Source: Akkermansia muciniphila (GTDB lineage: Bacteria; Verrucomicrobiota; Verrucomicrobiia; Limisphaerales; SIAT01). From it: a DNA stretch of 36,312 nt. The DNA is taken from assembly GCA_945900775.1 (NCBI GenBank), contig CAMDJP010000031.1:1-36312 (forward strand), read 5' to 3'. Position numbers and translations under genes: made by a program. The notes beneath the pieces are model-generated. The model did no database searches and was not told the DNA's origin. It was given only the letters and a program-made list of their open reading frames with translations. Below, in pieces: positions 1 to 7,689 of the stretch. The first letter of the stretch is position 1; every line of letters starts with the position of its first letter.

Positions 1-128
1 TTGGGGATGAGCTTGAGACCTTCCTCGCCACTGGCGGCCGTGGCGAGTTCGAGGCTTGGCGAGTCGAAGATGCGCTGGAACGAATAGCGCACGTCGGCTT
101 CGTCATCAATCAATAGCAGCTTGTCCAT
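1..128 (-). CDS. Response regulator receiver domain, N-terminal part (cut by window edge)
   Basis: The first 42 codons of a protein are visible, starting at an ATG at 128-126 and running off the left edge. The start reads MDKLLLIDDEAD, the beta-1 strand plus acidic pair typical of CheY-like receiver domains, and the later stretch ATAASGEEGLKLI fits beta-2 and helix-2 of the same fold. The phosphorylated aspartate (around residue 53) lies outside the window, so the output domain is unknown; an NtrC-type or other DNA-binding regulator is possible. It lies 54 bp downstream of the CCA-adding enzyme gene on the same strand, so the two may be co-transcribed. Receiver assignment is firm; anything beyond that is inference. 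Confidence 0.8.
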   Translation of the reverse strand, partial: MDKLLLIDDEADVRYSFQRIFDSPSLELATAASGEEGLKLIP

Positions 129-182
129 TGTGTTGGAAATCGTGTGGCGACGGCCACGTGGCGAACAAACAACGGCGGCGAA

Positions 183-1490
183 TCAAATGCCAGCCTTTTC
201 TTTCGCCCACGCCAGCGCCGCGTCGCGAGAGAGCAGCTCTTCGGCCAGTTGCCTGTCGCGGATTTCGTGCAGCAACTCCCCAAGGGCCGGCCCCGGTTTC
301 AAACCGAGGGCGAGGAGGTCCTCGCCGGTGACGAGCGGCGGCGCCAGTTGCGGCAGCTTCGCCAACTCGGCCGCCTCGTGCTGCAAGAAATCATAGATGT
401 CGAGCTGACCGTGCGAGGCGAGACAATCGAGCCGGTGCTGCGCGAGTTCCAATGGGAAAGTCTCGCGCAGGAGCATCCGGCGCAGCGTGGCCTTGCGCAT
501 CTTCGGCGCGTCCTTGAACTGCATGTGGTGCAGCACGACGAAGGAGATCTCCTCGATTTGTTTCCGTGGAAAACGCAACCGCGTGAGGAGCGCCTCGGCC
601 ATCTCCGCGCCAATTTTCTCGTGGCCGTAAAACGTGATACGACCGTCGGGCTGACGCACGGCGGTGGCGGGTTTGGCGATGTCGTGCAACAGAGCGGTCC
701 ACGGCAGCGCGAGATGGGCGTCCGCCGGCAGGTTCGCGAGCAACAGCCGGATGTGGGTATAGACGTCGCCCTCGGGATGGAACGTGGGCGATTGCTCACA
801 GCCGATAGTCGGTACCAACTCGGGCAGCACATGAGCCAGCAGACCGCTCTCGCGCAGCAAATCGAGACCCCGCGCGGCGTGCGGTGGCTGGAAGAGCTTG
901 AGGAGCTCGTCACGGATTCGCTCGGCACTGATGCAGCTGATTTTGGGCGCAAGCGATTGCACGGCCGCGAACGTGGCCGGATCGACGTCAAAGCCGAGCT
1001 GCGCCGCAAAGCGTACCGCGCGCAACAGGCGCAGGTGATCTTCGCCAAAGCGTTCGTGCGGGTCGCCGATGGTGCGGAGGATTTTCTTTTCGAGATCCGC
1101 GCGACCGTTGATCCAGTCGTGCAACTCTTCCTTCACGGGGTCGAAGAAGAGGCCGTTCACCGTGAAGTCGCGCCGAAGCGCATCGGCCCGCGCATCGCAG
1201 AAGGTCACCTTGTTGGGCCGGCGTCCGTCGCTGTACTCAGCCTCGGCGCGGAAGGTGGCGACTTGGAACTGATGGCCGACTTCGATGACCACCATCACGC
1301 CGAACTGGCGTCCAACGGGGATGGTCTTGGCGAAGATCGCCTCGATCTGCTCGGGGCGGGCATCGGTGGCGATGTCGAAATCCTGGGGGTTCTTGCCGAG
1401 CAGACGGTCGCGCACACAACCACCGACCCAGAAAGCGGCGTGACCTGCGACTTGCAGGCGGCGGACAATCTCGGTGGCGGTGGCGCGCAT
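183..1490 (-). CDS. cca: CCA tRNA nucleotidyltransferase / poly(A) polymerase family
   Basis: A 435-residue class II nucleotidyltransferase that adds or repairs the 3'-CCA of tRNAs in the cytoplasm. Visible motifs are the GGCVRD nucleotide-binding loop (residues 23-28), the metal-binding DFD (37-39) and RRDFTVNG near residue 106, which is the conserved second part of the head domain. A C-terminal HD-type motif (LLHDIAKP, about 267-274) suggests the phosphohydrolase-like domain seen in many bacterial CCA enzymes. The length fits the family. Poly(A) polymerase (PcnB) shares the same head domain and cannot be excluded, but the HD domain favours CCA addition. The tRNA-Pro gene in this window already encodes its CCA, so here the enzyme would act mainly in repair. 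Confidence 0.93.
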   Translation of the reverse strand: MRATATEIVRRLQVAGHAAFWVGGCVRDRLLGKNPQDFDIATDARPEQIEAIFAKTIPVGRQFGVMVVIEVGHQFQVATFRAEAEYSDGRRPNKVTFCDARADALRRDFTVNGLFFDPVKEELHDWINGRADLEKKILRTIGDPHERFGEDHLRLLRAVRFAAQLGFDVDPATFAAVQSLAPKISCISAERIRDELLKLFQPPHAARGLDLLRESGLLAHVLPELVPTIGCEQSPTFHPEGDVYTHIRLLLANLPADAHLALPWTALLHDIAKPATAVRQPDGRITFYGHEKIGAEMAEALLTRLRFPRKQIEEISFVVLHHMQFKDAPKMRKATLRRMLLRETFPLELAQHRLDCLASHGQLDIYDFLQHEAAELAKLPQLAPPLVTGEDLLALGLKPGPALGELLHEIRDRQLAEELLSRDAALAWAKEKAGI

Positions 1491-1566
1491 CGGCCGGATT
1501 TTAGGACGGGGCAGGGGAAAATTCGAGCGGCGAATTGCCCGTGCCGCGGGAACGGCTTTTGGAAAT

Positions 1567-1600
1567 GAAAAAGCCGGGGCGGAGATTCCGCGCCCGGCTT
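1567..1600 (-). terminator. Rho-independent terminator of rpsU
   Basis: Read on the minus strand, an 8-bp arm AAGCCGGG, one bulged C and a 5-bp arm GCGGA fold over a 3-base loop (ATC) onto TCCGC and CCCGGCTT. A short T-run and then C follow. This is a strong GC-rich hairpin just downstream of the bS21 stop codon (1615) and before the CCA enzyme start (1490), so it should separate rpsU from cca transcription. Confidence 0.85.
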
Positions 1601-1614
1601 GGAAGGGAGGGCGA

Positions 1615-1812
1615 TTACTGATCGGCGTGACGAGCGGAGAGCATCGCGTTGAAACGGGCGACTTTCATCTTGCGCCGGTTCTTCGCGCTCGGCTTTTCGA
1701 AATGCCGGTGGTTGCGGACCTCTTTGAGGGTGCCTTCGCGGTCCACGCGCTTCTTCAGACGGCGCAGGGCGCGATCCACGGGTTCGCCTTTTTTCAGTTT
1801 GATCTCGGTCAA
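1615..1812 (-). CDS. rpsU: 30S ribosomal protein bS21
   Basis: A 65-residue, very basic protein matching bS21, the small-subunit protein near the anti-Shine-Dalgarno region of 16S rRNA. Recognisable features are the N-terminal beta strand (TEIKLKKGEPVDRALRRLKK), the EVRNHRHFEKPS segment that corresponds to the conserved EVR...YEKP motif, and a lysine/arginine-rich C-terminal helix. The start codon is TTG (1812-1810), chosen because the family N-terminus begins there and the preceding frame has a stop three codons upstream. It is a single-gene unit with its own terminator at 1567-1600 and a plausible promoter near 1890-1918. Confidence 0.93.
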   Translation of the reverse strand: MTEIKLKKGEPVDRALRRLKKRVDREGTLKEVRNHRHFEKPSAKNRRKMKVARFNAMLSARHADQ

Positions 1813-1889
1813 ATTAATTCACTTCCCTTCAGGCCTGGACGCCGCCGCACGCTTGAGCGGGCCTTGGTCGTCAAAAATCAGGGGCTGCG

Positions 1890-1918
1890 AGGCTAAGTGA
1901 GACGTCATCCGGTGTCAA
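1890..1918 (-). promoter_or_regulatory. Candidate sigma-70 promoter for rpsU
   Basis: On the minus strand there is a perfect TTGACA (-35, 1918-1913), a 17-base spacer and TAGCCT (-10, 1895-1890). This would start transcription near 1883, about 70 bases ahead of the rpsU start codon. The -35 match is exact and the spacing ideal; the -10 matches only half of TATAAT. This is a sequence match only. Confidence 0.42.
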
Positions 1919-2043
1919 CCTCGGAAACTGGCGTGGGGTTGGCTAAAAGACACTCGCTTAAATAGCCTGCCGGTGTAACTTTCCAAGGAAGCAAGCCGTC
2001 CGAAGAAGAATCGAAACAGTCTGTCGTTACAGAACCAGCGAAT

Positions 2044-3192
2044 ATGAAACCAAACATCTCCGCCCCGAATTTTGCCGTAGCGTTTCTCACACTCGGTTTC
2101 AGCCTCAATCTCCTTTCCGCCCAAGAGCGTCGCGAAGAACCGCGTCCGCGACCCGATGGCTATGTGCCCGGTGAACCGCGCCGAGAGCAGGGTCGCCCGG
2201 ATCAGCCGCCGGGCGAACGCCGCGAACCGATTCGCGATGGCGAGCGCCGGCCAGAGGGGCAGCGGTTCCAGCCTCCTCAGCCCATCGAACTGAGCGAGGC
2301 GCAGCGCGAAGCTGTGCGTGACGCGTGGGATTCCGTTCGCGAGGATATGCGCGACCTTGGCCAAAAGATGATGGCCGCGCGCCGCGAATTGAATGAGGTC
2401 GTCTTCTCGGAAAAGGCCGACGCCGAGACGATCCGCAAGGCGGCCGCCAAGCTTGGGGAGGCTGAGGCGGGTATGGCAATCATCCGCCAGCGCGTCTTCG
2501 CAAAGGTACGCTCCTCACTGAAGCCTGGGCAGATTGAGGAGATGAAGAAGTCGCCCTTCAGTTTCGGAATGCTGATGCCGAGTGGCGGATTCGGTGGAGG
2601 TGAAGGCCGACCCGGTTTCCAAGCGCCGGGCCAAGGGCAGGTTCGCCCGCCCGGCGGTGGAGATCGTCCGCCGCGTGAAGGAGAAGCGCGCCCTCGCGAA
2701 GGGGAAGAGCGTCCGCTGGGGCGTCGTCCGGGAGCCAACTCTGAGAGCAAACCGCGTGGTGAAGGTGAGCTGCGCAAACCGCAAGGGGAACGTCCCGCTG
2801 GCGACCATGTTGAGCGCGATGTGAAGCCGGATGGCCGCCGCACTGAATTCGGTGGAGATCGTTCGCGTGAATCGAAGGGTGAAGGTGCCGAAGTGCGGAC
2901 TAATGTTCACTCGCAAACGGTCGCGGTTTCGACTGTCAACGGCCGTACCGTTGTGAACATCAACGGCAAAAAGGTTTTCGAGGGCGAGACGACCGGTCGT
3001 GTCTCCTCGAAATCTATGAACTTCGAAGGAGCACAGTTCACTGCGGTGTGGGATGGTGAGCGGGTGATTTGGGAAAATACGAAGGGTGCGGCGGAACAAA
3101 TCCGCGGTGATGCCCCACGTCGTCTCGATCGCAATCAGAGTGTCGAGCCGAAGCGCCGCGTGCCGGAGAGTCGACCCGAGGGCAACCGCTGA
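2044..3192 (+). CDS. Exported LTxxQ (Spy/CpxP/CnrX-like) protein with low-complexity linker
   Basis: 382 residues. A signal peptide (about 1-26, hydrophobic FAVAFLTLGFSLNLL, cut near SAQ) sends it to the periplasm. After an Arg/Pro/Glu/Gly-rich linker comes a helical domain (about 80-178) with two LTxxQ-like repeats, LSEAQREAVRD and LKPGQIEEMKK, as in Spy, CpxP, CnrX and ZraP. A second long low-complexity stretch (about 180-285) repeats units such as REGEARP and REGEERP. The C-terminus (about 288-345) looks like a small beta-rich domain (NGRTVVNINGKKVFEG) that I do not recognise. The gene lies 53 bp ahead of an ECF sigma factor on the same strand, and another LTxxQ protein follows, suggesting an envelope-stress role. 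The function of this member is inferred. Confidence 0.6.
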   Translation: MKPNISAPNFAVAFLTLGFSLNLLSAQERREEPRPRPDGYVPGEPRREQGRPDQPPGERREPIRDGERRPEGQRFQPPQPIELSEAQREAVRDAWDSVREDMRDLGQKMMAARRELNEVVFSEKADAETIRKAAAKLGEAEAGMAIIRQRVFAKVRSSLKPGQIEEMKKSPFSFGMLMPSGGFGGGEGRPGFQAPGQGQVRPPGGGDRPPREGEARPREGEERPLGRRPGANSESKPRGEGELRKPQGERPAGDHVERDVKPDGRRTEFGGDRSRESKGEGAEVRTNVHSQTVAVSTVNGRTVVNINGKKVFEGETTGRVSSKSMNFEGAQFTAVWDGERVIWENTKGAAEQIRGDAPRRLDRNQSVEPKRRVPESRPEGNR

Positions 3193-3245
3193 TGGAGGGC
3201 ACTTCGCCGTTTTCGCGGGGCATGCGTTGTTCATAGATCACCCGG

Positions 3246-3818
3246 ATGGAACCGACGGATCCGGAATTGATTGCTGCGGTATTGCGCGGCGACCAAGCCA
3301 GCTTTGAACCGTTGGTGGTGCGCTATCAACCGCGTGTCTTCGCCACCGCTCGCCGTTATGCACGGCGCGAGGAGGAGGTCGAGGATGTCGTGCAGGAGGT
3401 CTTCGTGAAGGCTTTCCAGAAGCTCGGATCCTATCGTGCGGAGGCGCCGTTCGAGCATTGGCTGATGCGGATAGCGGTGCGGGTCTGTTTTGATTTCCTG
3501 CGTCGGCACCAGCGTAACCGCGAGATGCGCTTCACCGACCTCTCGGACGATGAAAGTGAATGGTTGGACCGGCTCGGCGCGAAGGGCGACGCCTCTCCGG
3601 ATGCTTCGGCGGCGAAGCAGTTGGTCGGGCGTCTGTTGGAGCAGCTCTCGCCGGACGCGCGGCTGGTGATTACGCTGCTCGAAATCGAGGAGCGGAGCGT
3701 AAGGGAAATCGCACAGATGACCGGGTGGTCGGAGACGTTGGTGAAGGTGCGCGCCTTCCGTGCCCGTGCGCAGATGCGGAAACTGCTGGGGAAGATGCAG
3801 CAGGAAAAGTATTTGTAA
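3246..3818 (+). CDS. RNA polymerase sigma factor, ECF sigma-70 subfamily
   Basis: 190 residues, the usual size for an ECF sigma factor. The sigma-2 region spans roughly residues 20-90, with the RYQPRVFATARR start, the EEEVEDVVQEVFVKAF core-binding and -10 recognition helix, and FEHWLMRIAVRVCFDFLRR. The sigma-4 region (about 120-185) carries LSPDARLVITLLEIEERSVREIA and a helix-turn-helix (QMTGWSETLVKVRAFRAR) for -35 recognition. There is no sigma-3 domain. It is followed after 37 bp by a small membrane protein and then a membrane-anchored LTxxQ protein, an arrangement typical of a sigma factor held by a membrane anti-sigma system. Target promoters are unknown. Confidence 0.93.
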   Translation: MEPTDPELIAAVLRGDQASFEPLVVRYQPRVFATARRYARREEEVEDVVQEVFVKAFQKLGSYRAEAPFEHWLMRIAVRVCFDFLRRHQRNREMRFTDLSDDESEWLDRLGAKGDASPDASAAKQLVGRLLEQLSPDARLVITLLEIEERSVREIAQMTGWSETLVKVRAFRARAQMRKLLGKMQQEKYL

Positions 3819-3855
3819 CTTGCGCACGAGGGCGGTCGTCTGGAGAATTGAATTT

Positions 3856-4161
3856 ATGAAAGTGACCGAGTTAGAGAAGCGTCTGCTGGCCGCGGCCCGT
3901 GCGGACCGGCCGAGTGACCGTGTGCCGTACGCCTTCGAAAAGCGCGTGATGGCTCACATCGCCGCCTTGCCAACCGTGGATGCGTGGGCACTCTGGGCCC
4001 GCTCGCTCTGGCGTGCGGCGATTCCATACGCGGTGGCGGTGGTCTGCCTCGCCGCGTGGCTTCATTTCTCAGCCGAGCCGATGGCGCCCGCTGATCAGAT
4101 TACGATGGATTTCGAGAACGCGATTCTCGTCGCGGTTGAAGACTCTGCCATTGTTTTTTGA
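3856..4161 (+). CDS. Small single-span membrane protein, candidate anti-sigma factor
   Basis: 101 residues from the ATG at 3856; the open frame extends upstream, but this ATG follows the sigma-factor stop and gives a sensible N-terminus (MKVTELEKRLLAAARAD). The first ~53 residues are charged and soluble, followed by one membrane span (about 54-74, IPYAVAVVCLAAWLHF) and a short acidic C-terminal tail predicted outside. That is the shape of small anti-sigma factors such as CnrY, with an N-terminal cytosolic helix to clamp the sigma factor. No ZAS zinc motif is present. The stop TGA overlaps the next ATG by one base (TGATG at 4159-4163), so translation is probably coupled. The anti-sigma role is inferred from position and topology. 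Confidence 0.62.
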   Translation: MKVTELEKRLLAAARADRPSDRVPYAFEKRVMAHIAALPTVDAWALWARSLWRAAIPYAVAVVCLAAWLHFSAEPMAPADQITMDFENAILVAVEDSAIVF

Positions 4162-4670
4162 TGTCACAGTGGAAGGTCATCTTCGCCACGTTGTTCATCT
4201 TCGGCAGCGGTGTCTTTGCTGGTAGCCTCCTCCTCAAGGCGCCAACCCCCTTGAAACGCAGCGAAAAGTCTGAACCCAAGCGGCCGATGCCGTGGGAAGG
4301 GCCGGTGCGCACCGAGTCGATTACTCGCCTCGAGAAGGATCTTGTCCTCAATTCCGAGCAGCGTCAGAAGGTCGGCGCCATCCTCGCGGAGAGTTACAAG
4401 CGTTCGCGCGCCATGGCAGAGCCGTTATTTACGAAGATGCGCGAGGAAGGGGAGAAGGTGAATGAGCAGATCCGCGCCGAGTTGACCCCCGATCAAGTGA
4501 AGAAGTTTGATGCGCTGCCGCAGCGTTGGCGCGCAGCGTTCCCTTCCCGTGGCGGCACTAACACGACCAACTTCTTCAAGAAATTCCCGAAAGAGAAGCG
4601 GCCTGTGTCATCCACCAATAGCCCGTCTGCCAATGGTTCCACGACTGCGCCCGAGCCGAAGAAGGATTAA
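4161..4670 (+). CDS. Membrane-anchored LTxxQ periplasmic protein (CnrX/CpxP-like sensor)
   Basis: 169 residues from the ATG at 4161 (a TTG immediately before it is also possible). The N-terminus has one hydrophobic anchor or uncleaved signal (about 5-25, VIFATLFIFGSGVFAGSLLL). The periplasmic part is predicted to be helical, with two LTxxQ-like motifs, LNSEQRQKV and LTPDQVKKF, about 48 residues apart, as in the metal-sensing CnrX and the chaperone-like Spy/CpxP proteins. The C-terminus is Ser/Thr/Pro-rich and ends in KKD. Translationally coupled to the candidate anti-sigma gene, it may sense a periplasmic signal (misfolding, metal) and pass it on. No clear His/Cys metal site is visible, so the signal is unknown. 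Its stop codon overlaps that of the convergent nfeD-like gene. Confidence 0.65.
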   Translation: MSQWKVIFATLFIFGSGVFAGSLLLKAPTPLKRSEKSEPKRPMPWEGPVRTESITRLEKDLVLNSEQRQKVGAILAESYKRSRAMAEPLFTKMREEGEKVNEQIRAELTPDQVKKFDALPQRWRAAFPSRGGTNTTNFFKKFPKEKRPVSSTNSPSANGSTTAPEPKKD

Positions 4671-6067
4671 TCGGCCTGCGCGACGACTGCTTCGGTGCCG
4701 CTGTGGCTGATGATGCGGACCTTTTCGCCCTTCGCGATCATTTCTCCCTGTGTTATCACGTCGAGGATCTCCTCGCCGAACTGCGCCTTGCCGCCCGGTC
4801 TGAGAACCGATTGTGCCACACCGACCTGCCCCACTTGCGCAGCGTGCGCCGTTTCTTGGGCCACGACCGACGTGACGCCGCTGGCCGAGACGGGAATCAT
4901 CTTCCGGAATAAATCCGTGTGAGGTAGCCACCGACTCATCAGCCAAACCATTACACCGCCGCCGCCGAACGCGATGAGCAGGTTGGTGAGCGGCAGACCT
5001 AACTGCGGCAGAGTCGGCAGCGCAGGCATGCCGGGCCAGCGGTCCACCATTGCCATCACCAGCGCGGTTAGAATCATCCCTACGCCAATCAAGCCGGGCA
5101 CGATGGTGCCGGGGAAGACGAAGATTTCGACGATGACGAGAATCAGTCCGATGGCGAACACGAGCATCCATTCCATCCCCGACAGGCCCGCGATATAGCC
5201 GCCGAGAAAGTAGAGTGAGAAGCCGGTAATGCCGATAATGCCCGGTGCGCCGAAGCCGGGCGTCTTCATCTCGAGATACACGCCGGCGATGCCGACGATG
5301 AGGAGTAGCGGCGCGATGACATTGAGCCACGAGGCCAGCCGTTCCGCGCCGGTGGGCTTGACGTGGATGACGGTGGCTTGTGCCAACCCGAGCTTTTTCA
5401 GAAGCTCTTCAAGCGAAGCGATTGTCCCGAGCGAGAGCAGCGGCTTCTGCGGCGTTCCATAAGTTTTCGCCGCCTCGACATCCGTGAGGGTGAGGATATT
5501 ACCTTTTTTATTGATGACTTGGCCGTCCACGAGTAGTTCAGTTGTCTTGTCCACCATCGCCTGCACGACCTCCTTGTTGTGGCCGTTCTTCTCGGCCTGC
5601 GTGCGGACCTTAGCGCTGATGGCCGAGACCATCTTGGCCTCCATCGTGTCGGGCATCGCCTGCGGACCGCCGCCGCCCGGGCTGAGCATGATTGGTGCGG
5701 CCGCACCGATGACGCTTTCGGGCGCCATGTAGATCTTCTGCGTGGCCACGGCGATGAAGGCGCCGGCTGAGTAGGCCTCACGGTTCACGTAGGTAATGGT
5801 TTGTCCCTTGAATTGGCCGAGGATATCGATGATCTCCATGCACACATCGACCCGCCCGCCCTTAGTTTCCATGTCTAGGATGAGGACACTAGCCTGCGCC
5901 TTCACGGCCTCCTTCACGCCGCGCCGCACGAGGTAGGCGAGTGGCGTATCCACGCCCTCGCGCACGGGCAGCACGTACACCTTGGTCGGCGTCACGCCGA
6001 TGGATGGCTCGGCTGCCGGCAGGAGAAACGAGGAGAGCAACGCAACGATGAAGAACCACACTTTCAT
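4667..6067 (-). CDS. NfeD-family membrane-bound serine protease (ClpP class)
   Basis: 466 residues from the ATG at 6067; an upstream in-frame start at 6193 would place 42 residues ahead of a good signal peptide (MKVWFFIVALLSSFLLPAAEP), so the shorter form is preferred. The N-terminal half is a ClpP/crotonase-like protease domain with ETKGGRVDVCMEI and the nucleophile region EAYSAGAFIA followed by KIYMAPESVIGAAAP, matching full-length NfeD/STOPP proteins. Then come several membrane spans (about 270-400) and a C-terminal OB-fold NfeD domain (from about 405, ending near VRIISHSGTEAVV). Family members cleave membrane-associated substrates and usually pair with a stomatin/SPFH protein; none is in this window. 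The 3' end overlaps that of the convergent gene by 4 bp. Confidence 0.88.
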   Translation of the reverse strand: MKVWFFIVALLSSFLLPAAEPSIGVTPTKVYVLPVREGVDTPLAYLVRRGVKEAVKAQASVLILDMETKGGRVDVCMEIIDILGQFKGQTITYVNREAYSAGAFIAVATQKIYMAPESVIGAAAPIMLSPGGGGPQAMPDTMEAKMVSAISAKVRTQAEKNGHNKEVVQAMVDKTTELLVDGQVINKKGNILTLTDVEAAKTYGTPQKPLLSLGTIASLEELLKKLGLAQATVIHVKPTGAERLASWLNVIAPLLLIVGIAGVYLEMKTPGFGAPGIIGITGFSLYFLGGYIAGLSGMEWMLVFAIGLILVIVEIFVFPGTIVPGLIGVGMILTALVMAMVDRWPGMPALPTLPQLGLPLTNLLIAFGGGGVMVWLMSRWLPHTDLFRKMIPVSASGVTSVVAQETAHAAQVGQVGVAQSVLRPGGKAQFGEEILDVITQGEMIAKGEKVRIISHSGTEAVVAQAD

Positions 6068-6150
6068 ATCGGGACGATAACGCAGGAAAAACGGGGCGGC
6101 AAGAACGCACACGCTTGCCCTGCGACGAGCGTATTGGCAGACTCCGCACG

Positions 6151-7326
6151 ATGCGGGAGACGTTCCGAGTTTATATAGAACATCTCGAGACATTCATTCT
6201 TGAGGTCATTTTCGAGCAACGCCGTGGTAAAACCGCGGCGCTGCTCCGTTTCGTGCTGCTCGTCCTCTCGAAAGTTTTCGCGGTTGGCGTCAAGGTGCGC
6301 CGGTTTCTTTACGAACATCGCATCATCCGCGATTCGACGCTTGGCGTGCAGGTCATTACCGTCGGCAACCTCACCGTCGGCGGCACTGGCAAGACGCCCG
6401 TCGTCGAGAAGTTCGCCCGCGAATTGCAGGATGCCGGACGCAAGGTCGCCATCCTCTCGCGAGGTTACCGTTCCAAGCCGCCGCCGCTTTCCAAGCGCCT
6501 GCTGAACAAGCTGCTCTTGCACGACGATTTTACGCCGCCGCGCATCGTCTCCGACGGTCGCTCGCTTCTGCTCAACTCCGAGGAGGCTGGCGACGAGCCG
6601 TACATGCTCGCCTCGAATCTCAAGGACGTCGTCGTACTGGTGGACAAGGACCGCGTGAAAGCCGGCCGCTACGCCATCGAGAAGTTTGGGTGCGACACGC
6701 TACTGCTCGACGACGGGTTCCAGTACTGGAAGCTCGCCGGGCGTCGGCGCGACATAGTGCTGGTGGATTGCCAGCAGCCCTTCGGCAACGAGCATCTGCT
6801 CCCGCGCGGCACGTTGCGTGAGCCGCATTCACACCTCTCCCGCGCCAGTGTCATCTTCCTCACCAAGAGCGATGGCAACACCGCCGCGCTCCGTGCCCGT
6901 ATCGCCAAGCACAATCCCAAGGCCAGCGTGATTGAGTGCGTCCATCAACCTCTTTACTTGGAGGACGCCTTCGATCCCGATAATCGCCGTGGGCTTGATT
7001 TCATCAAAGGCCGCAAAATCGCCGCTCTCTCCGGCATCGCGCAGCCCGAGAGCTTCGAGAAGAGCCTCGTTACGCAGGGCGCCGAGTTGGTGTACACGAA
7101 GCGCTTCGCCGACCACCACCGCTTCACTCAGCAGGAGATTATTAACGTCATCAACCGCGGCAAGAAACGTCAGGCCGAGATCATCATCACGACTCAGAAG
7201 GACGCCGTGCGCTTCCCGAAGATTGACCGGCGTGATCTCCCAATCTACTTCATGCGCGTCGAGATTAACATTCTCGCGGGCGCGAAGGATTTTCACGACT
7301 GCGTCCGCCAAATCTGCTTCCGCTGA
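6151..7326 (+). CDS. lpxK: Tetraacyldisaccharide 4'-kinase
   Basis: 391 residues from the ATG at 6151 (an earlier ATG at 6115 gives an atypical extension). LpxK phosphorylates the 4' position of the lipid A disaccharide at the inner face of the inner membrane. The P-loop [11 protein letters not shown] is at 72-82, and the preceding hydrophobic helix (about 28-48) fits the membrane-contact helix of the family. [14 protein letters not shown] (here [10 protein letters not shown]) and [10 protein letters not shown] are the expected Walker-B-region motifs, followed by [11 protein letters not shown] and [10 protein letters not shown]. The gene is followed directly by a broken acyltransferase remnant and waaF, so it heads a lipid A/core operon. 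Confidence 0.95.
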   Translation: MRETFRVYIEHLETFILEVIFEQRRGKTAALLRFVLLVLSKVFAVGVKVRRFLYEHRIIRDSTLGVQVITVGNLTVGGTGKTPVVEKFARELQDAGRKVAILSRGYRSKPPPLSKRLLNKLLLHDDFTPPRIVSDGRSLLLNSEEAGDEPYMLASNLKDVVVLVDKDRVKAGRYAIEKFGCDTLLLDDGFQYWKLAGRRRDIVLVDCQQPFGNEHLLPRGTLREPHSHLSRASVIFLTKSDGNTAALRARIAKHNPKASVIECVHQPLYLEDAFDPDNRRGLDFIKGRKIAALSGIAQPESFEKSLVTQGAELVYTKRFADHHRFTQQEIINVINRGKKRQAEIIITTQKDAVRFPKIDRRDLPIYFMRVEINILAGAKDFHDCVRQICFR

Positions 7327-7332
7327 TGCTCG

Positions 7333-7688
7333 ATGGCCTCCTCTATCTGGTCTTCCGTGATAATCGGACTGCTCGCCGACCAGCATTCCGCCGACACCGG
7401 CGTGCGCGCGTCCTTCATCGGTCACGCCTGCCCAGTCAGTGCCGCGCCGGTACGTTAGGCTTACGCTACGACTGTCCGCTGCACGTCCACATCTGTCTTC
7501 GCACTGCGCTTGGTCGCTGCCGCGTCAAATACAGCGCCCCGATTCTAAGGCATCACGAAGGCAAGCTGTATTCCGTCGAGGAGATCACGTGCGATGTTCA
7601 GCGCGCCCTCAAGCCGGCGATCCGTCGTAATCCAGTGAACTGGTTCTGGGTTCACAACCATTGGCGGCCGCTCAAGAATCGAGCCTGA
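7333..7688 (+). pseudogene. Remnant of a lipid A late acyltransferase (LpxL/HtrB family)
   Basis: Only the C-terminal part of an LpxL/HtrB-type acyltransferase can be read, and it is split over two frames. Frame one (7333-7458) reads IIGLLADQHSADTGVRASFIG and then hits TAG; this matches the conserved G-LLADQ...GV...F-G block. The rest (about 7452-7688) continues one frame over as LRYDCPLHVHICLRTALG, EEITCDVQRALKPAIRR and NWFWVHNHWRPL, the typical family C-terminus. The frame change falls near 7450. The N-terminal half, including the catalytic HxxxxD/E motif, is absent, because the intact lpxK ends at 7326. A nominal 120-codon frame (7326-7688) spans the region but has family-like sequence only in its last ~80 codons. 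A sequencing error could explain the frameshift but not the missing half. Confidence 0.78.
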
Positions 7689-7689
7689 T

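Noticed and set aside
144..1568. A 474-codon open frame on the plus strand opposite cca
   Set aside because: It is antisense to a well-supported cca gene; high GC content leaves long open frames opposite real genes, and its translation shows no family motif.
1983..2043. A GGAA-type sequence upstream of the LTxxQ gene as an ECF-type -35 element
   Set aside because: GGAAGC near 1985 lacks a matching -10 at 16-17 bases and the consensus is too loose to claim autoregulation from one site.
7326..7688. An intact 120-residue novel protein between lpxK and waaF
   Set aside because: Only the last ~80 codons resemble a family; the first part of that frame is noise, while the matching block sits in another frame, which points to a frameshifted remnant.
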